15,303 bases of DNA from Sphingomonadales bacterium UBA6174. GTDB taxonomy: Bacteria > Pseudomonadota > Alphaproteobacteria > Sphingomonadales > Sphingomonadaceae. Position 1 is the stretch's first letter, and each line of letters opens with the position of its first letter. Under the pieces are notes generated by a model. It saw only the letters and a program-made list of their open reading frames with translations. It did no database searches and had not been told where the DNA came from. The stretch lies in assembly GCA_002422945.1 (NCBI GenBank), contig DITW01000096.1:1-15303 (forward strand). Reading direction: 5' to 3'. Made by a program: the position numbers and the translations under genes. Shown here piece after piece: positions 6,898 through 12,534 of the stretch.

Positions 6898-7590
6898 ATG
6901 TCAGCACATTCAGATCACACCCCGCGTCGTTGGGATCCTATCGTCAAATTGACGCACTGGGGTATTGTAGCTGCCATCATTGGCAATGCGCTGGTAACAG
7001 AGGAAGGTTCTGGCTGGCATATTTGGGTCGGCTACAGCCTAGCTGCGCTGTTGGCGCTTCGCCTGTTATGGGGCCTGACCGGTCCATCAGAAGCTCGCTT
7101 TTCCGCCTTTCCGCCCAGCCCCTCCCGTGCCCTCGCGCACATCTCCGAAATTCGTCGCGGTGAGGTCGCTCGGCATAAGTCGCATAATCCACTTGGTGCG
7201 TTAATGGTTTATGCTATCTGGGCTATGCTTGGCGTCATCATCGCCAGCGGTATCGCCTTATCCGGCCCGCCGCCTGCTGACCCGTCGGCAAATCGCGCGC
7301 ATCATGAGGGTGAGGAACAATTGGCTGGTGCGGTTACCCTTGCTGCGCATAACGTGGTCGAGGTTGAGGTCGAGGTCGAGGGCGATGCATCTGAAGACCG
7401 CGCACATGGAATGGCCGAAGAAGCGGATGAAGGCGAAGAAAATATCATGGTCGAGGTTCATGAAGTGGCCGTCAACCTGCTCTACCTCCTGATCGCGCTC
7501 CATATCACCGGCGTCGTCTTCGAAACGCGTCGCGCGGGTCGTGAAACCATTGATGCCATGATCCCCCGATGGAACCGCACACGCCCATGA
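6898..7590 (+). CDS. Cytochrome b561-like membrane protein with acidic His-containing insert
   Basis: A 230-residue, four-helix inner-membrane protein of the bacterial cytochrome b561 type, expected to bind two b hemes and pass electrons. Helices: ~18-34, ~41-62, ~100-124 and ~190-208. Candidate heme ligands are H20 (LTHWG), H41 (GWHIWVGY), H188 (EVHEVAVN) and H202 (LHITGVV). Between helices 3 and 4, residues ~125-185 form an unusually long and acidic loop with AHHEGEEQ, a run of alternating Val/Glu and AEEADEGEEN; it could bind metal ions. ATG 6898 is chosen because AAAGG at 6886-6890 precedes it and b561 proteins normally start shortly before RRWDPIVKLTHW. ATG 6877, or TTG 6841 behind GGAGGG, would add a Cys/His-rich extension. 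The stop overlaps the next gene by ATGA. Confidence 0.87.
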   Translation: MSAHSDHTPRRWDPIVKLTHWGIVAAIIGNALVTEEGSGWHIWVGYSLAALLALRLLWGLTGPSEARFSAFPPSPSRALAHISEIRRGEVARHKSHNPLGALMVYAIWAMLGVIIASGIALSGPPPADPSANRAHHEGEEQLAGAVTLAAHNVVEVEVEVEGDASEDRAHGMAEEADEGEENIMVEVHEVAVNLLYLLIALHITGVVFETRRAGRETIDAMIPRWNRTRP

Positions 7591-8096
7591 ACAAACAGGC
7601 CCTGCAATTCTCCAAACACAGCGACCGGCAAACAATGGCTGTCGCTGCCATCGTGGTGCTGCAAGCGTTGGGCGCGATCTTCTTCCTCGCCGATGCCATG
7701 GGTGACATATTTTCCATCGGCTTCAACATGCACATCATCATAGAAAGCATCGTATCCTTTGCGCTATTTGCTGGTGTTGTCTTTGGCGCACAGGCAGTGA
7801 ATATCATGCTGGCGCAGGCAAGGCAGCGTGACGAGGCATTGGCAATCGCCTCAGGCGCATTAGCGGACCTTATCCGGCATCGCTTTGCGGCGTGGAAACT
7901 CACTAAGGGTGAGGCGGATGTGGCGATGTTCGCACTCAAAGGTTGCACCATCGCCCATATTGCCGAACTGCGCGGCACTGCCGAGGGCACCGTGCGCGCC
8001 CAATTGGCAAGGGTATATGCCAAGGCCAATGTCACCAACCAAACAGCTTTTGTTTGCTTATTCTTTGAAGACCTTATCGACATGGGAAACGGATAA
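7587..8096 (+). CDS. Membrane-anchored LuxR-type (GerE HTH) transcriptional regulator
   Basis: A 169-residue protein with two predicted transmembrane helices (~17-39 and ~49-73), a short charged linker (~76-100) and a C-terminal GerE/LuxR helix-turn-helix (~103-162): LTKGEADVAMFALKGCTIAHIAEL, then AEGTVRAQLARVYAKANV. There is no response-regulator receiver domain and no autoinducer-binding domain, so the sensory input would have to come through the membrane segment or a partner. The start at ATG 7587 overlaps the cytochrome stop as ATGA; a start at ATG 7569 would add six residues. The tight coupling suggests that the cytochrome and regulator act together, for instance with redox state as the signal; that is inference. 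The DNA target is unknown, but the ATAAGCA half-sites at both ends of this gene pair are natural candidates. Confidence 0.86.
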   Translation: MNKQALQFSKHSDRQTMAVAAIVVLQALGAIFFLADAMGDIFSIGFNMHIIIESIVSFALFAGVVFGAQAVNIMLAQARQRDEALAIASGALADLIRHRFAAWKLTKGEADVAMFALKGCTIAHIAELRGTAEGTVRAQLARVYAKANVTNQTAFVCLFFEDLIDMGNG

Positions 8097-8136
8097 CGGG
8101 TGAGATTGCCCGGATAGAGCGTTTCAGCATGGCGAA

Positions 8137-8170
8137 GATAAGCACCTGCTTATCAGACGCCAAATAAGCA
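8137..8170. promoter_or_regulatory. Putative operator, second ATAAGCA site cluster
   Basis: GATAAGCA (8137-8144), CC, TGCTTATC (8147-8154) form a perfect 8-bp-arm palindrome, followed by ATAAGCA at 8164-8170. It matches the cluster at 6799-6830. It starts 40 bases after the regulator stop and lies 269 bases before the repeat-protein gene, so if it controls that gene a long leader or a second promoter element is implied. Confidence 0.42.
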
Positions 8171-8201
8171 GAGGGTTTATTGCCTGTCTGCCGACATCGG
8201 C
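8140..8201. repeat. 62-bp direct repeat, copy B
   Basis: The counterpart of 6801-6862, with 47 of 62 bases identical and no gaps. It keeps the half-sites and the RGAGGGTTYATTG block, but is not followed by a cytochrome reading frame: the 33-codon frame starting at ATG 8208 shows no recognisable feature. The stretch may be a duplicated promoter region or the scar of a duplication of the upstream region. Confidence 0.75.
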
Positions 8202-8281
8202 ACAGCATGGGCTTGCGCGGGAGATGCCCCGTAGGGGGGCGCCTCTGGCAATTGTGGCGTTTCTCTCAACATGTCATCGAG

Positions 8282-8439
8282 TTACAGTTAACTATCGATA
8301 ACCAATGAAGATAATTGATCTTCATCAATGATTAATATATAAGAATTTAATAATATAATACGAATGGAAAGTTAAAAATAGATGCAGCGCATGTCATTTT
8401 TAATCAACGTTCGAGGTCGCAGCAGAAGGAAAAATTAGA
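8282..8439 (+). promoter_or_regulatory. AT-rich leader of the repeat-protein gene, with -10-like box and hairpins
   Basis: This stretch is far richer in A and T than its surroundings. It holds a hairpin (ATGAAGAT 8305-8312 with ATCTTCAT 8318-8325) and a TATAAT box at 8354-8359, for which I find no good -35. It also has a nested structure in which TTAAAAAT (8372-8379) pairs with ATTTTTAA (8396-8403) around a smaller ATGC/GCAT stem (8382-8392). If transcription starts near 8366, the nested hairpin lies in the 5' leader just ahead of the ribosome binding site at 8424-8430. Confidence 0.4.
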
Positions 8440-8871
8440 ATGAAAATCAATATCGCACATCTGCGCAAGAGCCTGCTTTTGACGACTGGCGCCTTTGCCT
8501 ATGCCATGTCTCCGGTCGCGGCGATTGCCTCTGATGTAGCCAGCGAAGCTGCGCAAGAAGCAACCTCCGAGGCGACAGAAAGCGCCAACGAAGCCGCTGA
8601 ACAGGCGAATGAAGCCGCGCATGAGGCGGCAGAGCATGCCGACGAAGCGGCCCATGAGGCAGCCGAACAAGCCGATGAAGCTGCGCATGAAGCCGCTGAA
8701 GAGGCTGATGAAGCTGCGCACGAAGCCGCTGAAGAGGCTGATGAAGCTGCGCACGAAGCCGCTGAACAAGCCGCCGAAGCTGCGCATGAAGCCGCTGAAG
8801 ACGCTCGTGAAGCCGCCAAGGAAGCAGCCGAAGACGAAGCAGAAGACGAAATCAACGAATCCATCGGCTAA
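8440..8871 (+). CDS. Secreted Ala/Glu/His-rich protein of nine 11-residue repeats
   Basis: A 143-residue protein of unknown function. Residues 1-~30 are a signal peptide (KSLLLTTGAFAYAM core, AIA cleavage site). Residues 36-134 consist of nine 11-residue units. The six central ones (58-123) follow EAAHEAAExAx, placing His at 61, 72, 83, 94, 105 and 116; position 4 of the flanking units is Gln, Asn or Lys. The tail is acidic (EDEAEDEINES). An 11-residue period gives a long, slightly right-twisting amphipathic or coiled-coil helix, so the six His lie in a row along one side between Glu residues: a plausible metal-binding ladder. Late-embryogenesis-like desiccation proteins also use 11-residue repeats, but this sequence is not close to them. 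AGAAGGA at 8424-8430 precedes ATG 8440 by 9 bases. It lies upstream of, and in the same direction as, the beta-barrel gene. Confidence 0.83.
   Translation: MKINIAHLRKSLLLTTGAFAYAMSPVAAIASDVASEAAQEATSEATESANEAAEQANEAAHEAAEHADEAAHEAAEQADEAAHEAAEEADEAAHEAAEEADEAAHEAAEQAAEAAHEAAEDAREAAKEAAEDEAEDEINESIG
8545..8841 (+). repeat. Tandem 33-bp coding repeats (nine units)
   Basis: The nine 11-residue units are encoded in register by 33-bp units from 8545 to 8841. The central units are nearly identical at the DNA level; two consecutive units around 8710-8775 look identical, pointing to recent slippage or unequal exchange. Copy number is likely to vary between strains. The outer units have diverged. Confidence 0.85.
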
Positions 8872-8915
8872 GCTGAGATCAAAATCAGCGGCATTTATCG
8901 ATATAATTCAATGTG

Positions 8916-8958
8916 ATGACAATCGAGGTTGCGGCATGTTCGCAGCCTCGCTTGTCAT
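8916..8958. terminator. Long intergenic hairpin between the repeat-protein and beta-barrel genes
   Basis: Arms 8916-8933 and 8941-8958 (18 bases each, 7-base loop) pair with one mismatch and one G-U wobble. The outer ATGACAA/TTGTCAT and inner CGAGG/CCTCG and TGCG/CGCA blocks are exact. There is no T-run after it, so it is not a standard intrinsic terminator. It may be an RNA-processing or stability structure separating expression of the two genes, or a Rho-assisted or attenuating stem. I assign the type tentatively. Confidence 0.4.
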
Positions 8959-8963
8959 GATGG

Positions 8964-8978
8964 GTCCGTCATGCGGAC
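8964..8978 (+). promoter_or_regulatory. Small hairpin abutting the ribosome binding site of the beta-barrel gene
   Basis: GTCCG (8964-8968) and CGGAC (8974-8978) enclose a 5-base loop, three bases before the AGGGGA ribosome binding site at 8981-8986. Together with the larger hairpin at 8916-8958 it makes the leader of the beta-barrel gene highly structured. Confidence 0.35.
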
Positions 8979-8990
8979 AAAGGGGAAAAG

Positions 8991-9914
8991 ATGAACTACA
9001 AATATGCAACGCGCCGTGTTGCGATGCTGGTAGCGGGCGCCGCCGTGCTGACGACCGTTTCGGCACAGGCCAAGGACGAAAAGCCATTCTCGCTGGTGAT
9101 CACTGCCGGCGCCGAATATGATAGCAACGTGTCCGTCGAACAAACCGATGTGATCACCCGTCAGGGCGATGTGCTGGCCATCTTGGGCGCAGAAGCGAAG
9201 TACAAGGCCAAATTGGCGGATAAGACCTCGCTCACGCTCGGCTATGATTTCGAACAGACACTGCATTCGGACTTTACCGAATTCGACATGCAGACCCACA
9301 CATTATCGGCTGGGCTGGACACGCAGGTAGCAGGTGTCGGTGTCGGCGCCGATTACAGCTTCTCCCATATCCTGTTGGGCGGCGATGGCTTTCTCGACAT
9401 GCACCAGGCCAGCCCCTCAGTGAGCGGATTCGTCACGAAATCGCTCTATGTGCGCGGCAGCTACACCTATCTCGATAAAAATTTCGACACCTTCGACAGC
9501 CGGGATGCAAAGAACCAGCAAGTTGACGGTAGCGCCTATTATTTCTTCATGAACAACAAGGCCTATGTCAGCTTCGGTGCACGCTACGAGCATGAAAACA
9601 CCGTCAGCGCCGCACTCGATTATGACGGTTTCCAACTGAGCGCGAACCTGCAACTCCCGTTCACGCTAATGGATCGCGCGGGCAAGGTGAAATTCGGTTA
9701 CGCCTATCGCGAACGTCAATATGACAACATCACGCCGTCCATCGGCGAAAAGCGCGAAGAGAACCGTTCGACCTTCAAAGCGAGCGCCGAACTGCCGCTG
9801 GTCGGCAAGTTCGTGTTCAAGCCGGAATATCGTTATGTGAACCGGAACTCGAACTATGCCTTTTCGAACTATAACGAACATGTCGTGACGGGTAAGATCA
9901 GCTACAAATTCTGA
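8991..9914 (+). CDS. Outer-membrane beta-barrel protein
   Basis: A 307-residue exported protein with a signal peptide (residues ~1-28, MLVAGAAVLTTVSAQA, cleavage after AQA). The mature part is built from alternating polar/apolar stretches with many aromatic residues (for example LTLGYDFEQT, VRGSYTYLDKNF, SAYYFFMNN, KFGYAYRERQYDN) and ends in ISYKF, with the terminal Phe typical of proteins inserted by the Bam complex. The opening AGAEYDSNVSVEQTD is reminiscent of surface-lipoprotein-assembly or DUF560-type barrels, but I cannot assign a family with confidence and give no substrate. AGGGGA at 8981-8986 precedes ATG 8991. It stands 119 bases after the repeat-protein gene and is closed by a strong terminator, so the two may share a transcript. 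Confidence 0.83.
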   Translation: MNYKYATRRVAMLVAGAAVLTTVSAQAKDEKPFSLVITAGAEYDSNVSVEQTDVITRQGDVLAILGAEAKYKAKLADKTSLTLGYDFEQTLHSDFTEFDMQTHTLSAGLDTQVAGVGVGADYSFSHILLGGDGFLDMHQASPSVSGFVTKSLYVRGSYTYLDKNFDTFDSRDAKNQQVDGSAYYFFMNNKAYVSFGARYEHENTVSAALDYDGFQLSANLQLPFTLMDRAGKVKFGYAYRERQYDNITPSIGEKREENRSTFKASAELPLVGKFVFKPEYRYVNRNSNYAFSNYNEHVVTGKISYKF

Positions 9915-9940
9915 TTTCATCCGTTCATAAAATGAGAAAA

Positions 9941-9968
9941 GCCCCGGTTATCGCCGGGGCTTTTTTTC
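9941..9968 (+). terminator. Intrinsic terminator after the beta-barrel gene
   Basis: AGCCCCGG (9941-9948), a 6-base loop, CCGGGGCT (9955-9962) and a run of seven T to 9968. It begins 26 bases after the stop codon. It has all the features of a Rho-independent terminator. Confidence 0.93.
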
Positions 9969-10321
9969 ATTTTAAATGCATCACCAGCACGAATTTTCTC
10001 ATCATAGATGGCCTTGCGCAGATCGTCGGCGCATACCGACCATGGGGATCTGCCCATATTTCGAGTGCGCCCCACCCCGGCCAGCATCCACTGCATCCCA
10101 TCAGATGGTGGAGAGTAAAAAATGGGGCTAAAATGCCTTTGACACACCCCCATGATTCCACTATTCGGCAGCCACAGCTAGAAAAATATCAGCCTATAAA
10201 ACTGTTCATTTTTCTAAAAACTCGTTATTTTTCAATAGTCGGCAAGGACGCGCCGGTTATTATTGCAAGGCAGATGTGGCATAGCCCATATCACAATGCC
10301 AAGTGATTGAAAAATAAGGCC
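9969..10321. other. Gene-poor stretch before tRNA-Ser
   Basis: No reading frame here looks like a protein. The last 60 bases should contain the tRNA promoter; TTGCAA at 10263-10268 with CATATC at 10287-10292 (18-base spacing) is a possible but weak pair. Otherwise I see nothing. Confidence 0.5.
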
Positions 10322-10413
10322 GGAGACGTGGGTGAGTGGCTGAAACCAACGGTTTGCTAAACCGTCGTACCCTGAATAGGGTACCGAGAGTTCGAATCTC
10401 TCCGTCTCCGCCA
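10322..10413 (+). tRNA. tRNA-Ser (anticodon GCU), CCA encoded
   Basis: A complete class II tRNA. The acceptor arms GGAGACG (10322-10328) and CGTCTCC (10403-10409) pair perfectly, followed by G and an encoded CCA (10411-10413). The anticodon stem ACGGT/ACCGT holds a loop with GCT, reading AGC and AGU serine codons. The long variable arm (TACCC/GGGTA) is the serine hallmark, and the T arm has GAGAG-TTCGAAT-CTCTC. tRNA-Ser 3' ends are common integration sites for mobile elements, and the sequence just after this one has short repeats that fit that idea. Confidence 0.97.
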
Positions 10414-11081
10414 TTTCCCTATTCGCGGCTGTTCGCCAATGTGCAAAAACTGACAGATTTCCCATAAAATTTAACGAATCTTGTTCGAGGCTGACCGCAC
10501 CTGTTCGCCCAAATCCATGTCGGGTTTTAGGGCCAATGTTAGGGTCAGGGTTCGCATCAATGACGTGGGCAACATCCCCCCTTCAAGCCATGGCAATTAG
10601 CACAGTGTCAAATGGTTTGGATGTCGCATAGAATAGCGTTCAACCGCATAATCCAGATAATCGACACGGCCCTTTTTCTAGCAGCAGAGCGTAATTATTC
10701 TCCCTCTGGCGCCTTTCCATGCCGTCGCCAACCCAAACACACCCTTGAACGCAGGGCACCGGCCAGACATGACGCGTCCGTTCTCATCCATGGGGTTTGA
10801 TATCCGCTATTTCTGGCAAATGAATGGGCCGACTTGCCAATCATTGTGACTTTCTAGAAGTGACCAGATAGCACGTCCATCATCTCCAAGGTGGCCGACT
10901 GGAGAGTGTGACCGAGGCGCGACGCCTGTTCGGATGAGTGGGCCCAATGCTGACGCGCGATTTTGGTCTGGTCGCGGGTCATGGCGTTCGGGGAGATGAT
11001 TTGAGTCGCGGAACGAAGCGCAGCCTGTGTGTGCTCGATTTACGACTGGTTGAGGCTCGTCCAACAGTCTATCTTGTAGCA
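10414..11081. other. Gene-poor stretch after tRNA-Ser, with short iterated sequences
   Basis: No convincing gene. At 10527-10538 and 10539-10550 the sequence TTAGGGYCA with 3 more bases is repeated in tandem, and TGTTCG occurs at 10430, 10482 and 10502 (twice within CTGTTCGCC). Clusters of short direct repeats next to a tRNA 3' end resemble the arm-type binding sites of tyrosine integrases, but no integrase gene and no second copy of the tRNA end is present in the window. From ~10600 to 11081 I see nothing recognisable. Confidence 0.4.
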
Positions 11082-11444
11082 ATGGGCAAATTAAACGGGC
11101 TTGCGTATTTGATCGCATTCGTCATCTCTCTCGGCGAGTTCGCCCGATTTTGGGGCAGTGCTCGCTTCATTCCCATGGCGATCGACGAACTCTTGGTGGC
11201 GGCGGTGCTGATTTGGGCCGCGTGGCGAGCGCCGCGAGATGGCGCTTGCTGGCACGTTGCTGCTTGGGGAGCATTCTGCGGCCTTATGCTGGCTCTTCTG
11301 GTCGAGACCGCCGACCACCAGATGCACGGCCCCGTTAAGTCTGCAGGGACACTCTATCTGGTAGCGCTTGGTGGCCTGTTGATAGTCGGCCTATGGGCCG
11401 TTCGGCGGGCGTTGCGATTGCTTGGCCCCAATATTGGACGCTAA
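11082..11444 (+). CDS. Small four-helix membrane protein, unknown function
   Basis: A 120-residue hydrophobic protein that I do not recognise. From ATG 11082 there are four candidate membrane segments: LNGLAYLIAFVISLGEFARF, IDELLVAAVLIWAAW, WHVAAWGAFCGLMLALLVE, and GTLYLVALGGLLIVGLWAVRRAL. The frame is open back to 10938, but the sequence before 11082 is not hydrophobic and has no coding character, so the ATG at 11082 is preferred; it has no clear ribosome binding site. Its last 54 bases overlap the 3' end of the convergent hydrolase gene. The consistent hydrophobic pattern and helix spacing support a real protein, but the odd ending and weak start leave doubt. Confidence 0.6.
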   Translation: MGKLNGLAYLIAFVISLGEFARFWGSARFIPMAIDELLVAAVLIWAAWRAPRDGACWHVAAWGAFCGLMLALLVETADHQMHGPVKSAGTLYLVALGGLLIVGLWAVRRALRLLGPNIGR

Positions 11445-12383
11445 TTGAACGGTCTGCACAAAAGGCCCAGCCATCGTACGATCTGCATATCGCGCATCGG
11501 CGATAGTGACGATCGTTGCTTCAGATTTTCGCTCAACCTTCGCAAACGGAAGACGTGACCAGTAGAGGAAATCTGCCACCTCCTTCACCCGACGAGCTTC
11601 GGCAACGGCGGGGTCGTCCATGTTCTTCTCGATCAGTTCAGGTTCCAGCCGCAGTTGTGGAAACGGAACCCAGTTCAGCACACCGAAACCATAAGCATCA
11701 TCTGTGGCGAAGACGACCTCCCGCCGGAGAGGGTTGAGCGGGACAGGACTTGCCGCGACGGCTCGCACCGGACCATGGCCTCGCGCTTCGGCAGCCTGCC
11801 GCGTCAACTGTGCCGCGACGATGCTGCTTGCGCCCATCGTGGCCACATAAAACACCGATACGGTAAGACTTATGATGGCGGGGTAGCCAGGCTGCACCGA
11901 GCCACTGCGCTGGCGCCGTCTCGACAGCCATATGCCAAGCCCCAGCGCCATCCATAACCAAACATCGATTATAAAAAGGACGTCGCCATAAAACCACCGC
12001 TCAGAAAAAGGCATCAGCAGCCGGATGCCATAAGTGTTCATGAAATCGAGCAGCGGATGGGAAAGCCAGCCGATATAAGCCAGGGCAAGCAACCAGCCAA
12101 TATCGAGCGGAGGTCGCTCTTTAGGCCGCCTCCCCTCGCGCACCTGCCAACGGTCGAACAGCACCACAGCGCAGACGAGCAGCGGCGGTAGTAGCAGCAT
12201 CGCAATTGGCCCATGCGTCCACCCGCGCCGCCAAGCCAAGTTCTCGCCGAAGAATAAGCCGAAGGCATCGACGTCGGGTAAATTGGCAGCGATCACGAGT
12301 GTTGCCATCCCGAGGCCGGTCTTCTTCTTTAGCCCGGCCTCGCCAAGTGCGGCAGCCGCCAAGCTGTGAGCAAGATTATCCAA
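11391..12383 (-). CDS. YdjM-like membrane-bound metal-dependent hydrolase
   Basis: A 330-residue inner-membrane protein of the YdjM/LexA-regulated hydrolase family (DUF457-like). The N-terminal half has the family's metal-ligand motifs: NLAHSLAAAALGE at the start, NLPDVDAF, WTHGPIAMLLLPP and GWLSHPLLDFMNTYG, interleaved with ~5 membrane helices. The last ~110 residues (after the helix near VSVFYVATMGASSIVAA) form a soluble domain. The substrate is unknown for this family. The start is TTG at 12383, with GGGGAAGG (plus-strand 12391-12398) 7 bases upstream; the first residues then match the family's MDNLAHSL beginning exactly. Its 3' end overlaps the convergent small membrane gene by 54 bases. 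Confidence 0.88.
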   Translation of the reverse strand: MDNLAHSLAAAALGEAGLKKKTGLGMATLVIAANLPDVDAFGLFFGENLAWRRGWTHGPIAMLLLPPLLVCAVVLFDRWQVREGRRPKERPPLDIGWLLALAYIGWLSHPLLDFMNTYGIRLLMPFSERWFYGDVLFIIDVWLWMALGLGIWLSRRRQRSGSVQPGYPAIISLTVSVFYVATMGASSIVAAQLTRQAAEARGHGPVRAVAASPVPLNPLRREVVFATDDAYGFGVLNWVPFPQLRLEPELIEKNMDDPAVAEARRVKEVADFLYWSRLPFAKVERKSEATIVTIADARYADRTMAGPFVQTVQLASNIGAKQSQRPPNGP

Positions 12384-12534
12384 GTAGATGCCTTCCCCCA
12401 GAAACTGCCTTAAAGAATGGCGAGCTTTACTCTCGACTTCAAGGACGCAACCACTCTGACCTCAGATTAACCTAGCGCTGCATGGCATTTGTGTGAACTC
12501 GCTTCCAGCAAACGGGAAACCACCTCCATCTACT

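Noticed and set aside
8208..8309. 33-codon frame after direct repeat copy B
   Set aside because: No ribosome binding site at a normal distance, no recognisable features, and it ends in the AT-rich leader.
8404..8787. Repetitive Phe/Ser/Arg-rich frame on the - strand opposite the 11-residue repeat gene
   Set aside because: Its repeats simply mirror the 33-bp units; the + strand frame has a signal peptide, a ribosome binding site and a consistent 11-residue period.
8545..8841. Tandem repeat as a possible CRISPR array
   Set aside because: Units abut in register with no unique spacers and encode a continuous helical protein.
8910..8919. AATGTGATGA, identical to ten bases of the ribB operator candidate
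   Set aside because: A single copy without the palindromic partner or a third octamer; probably chance.
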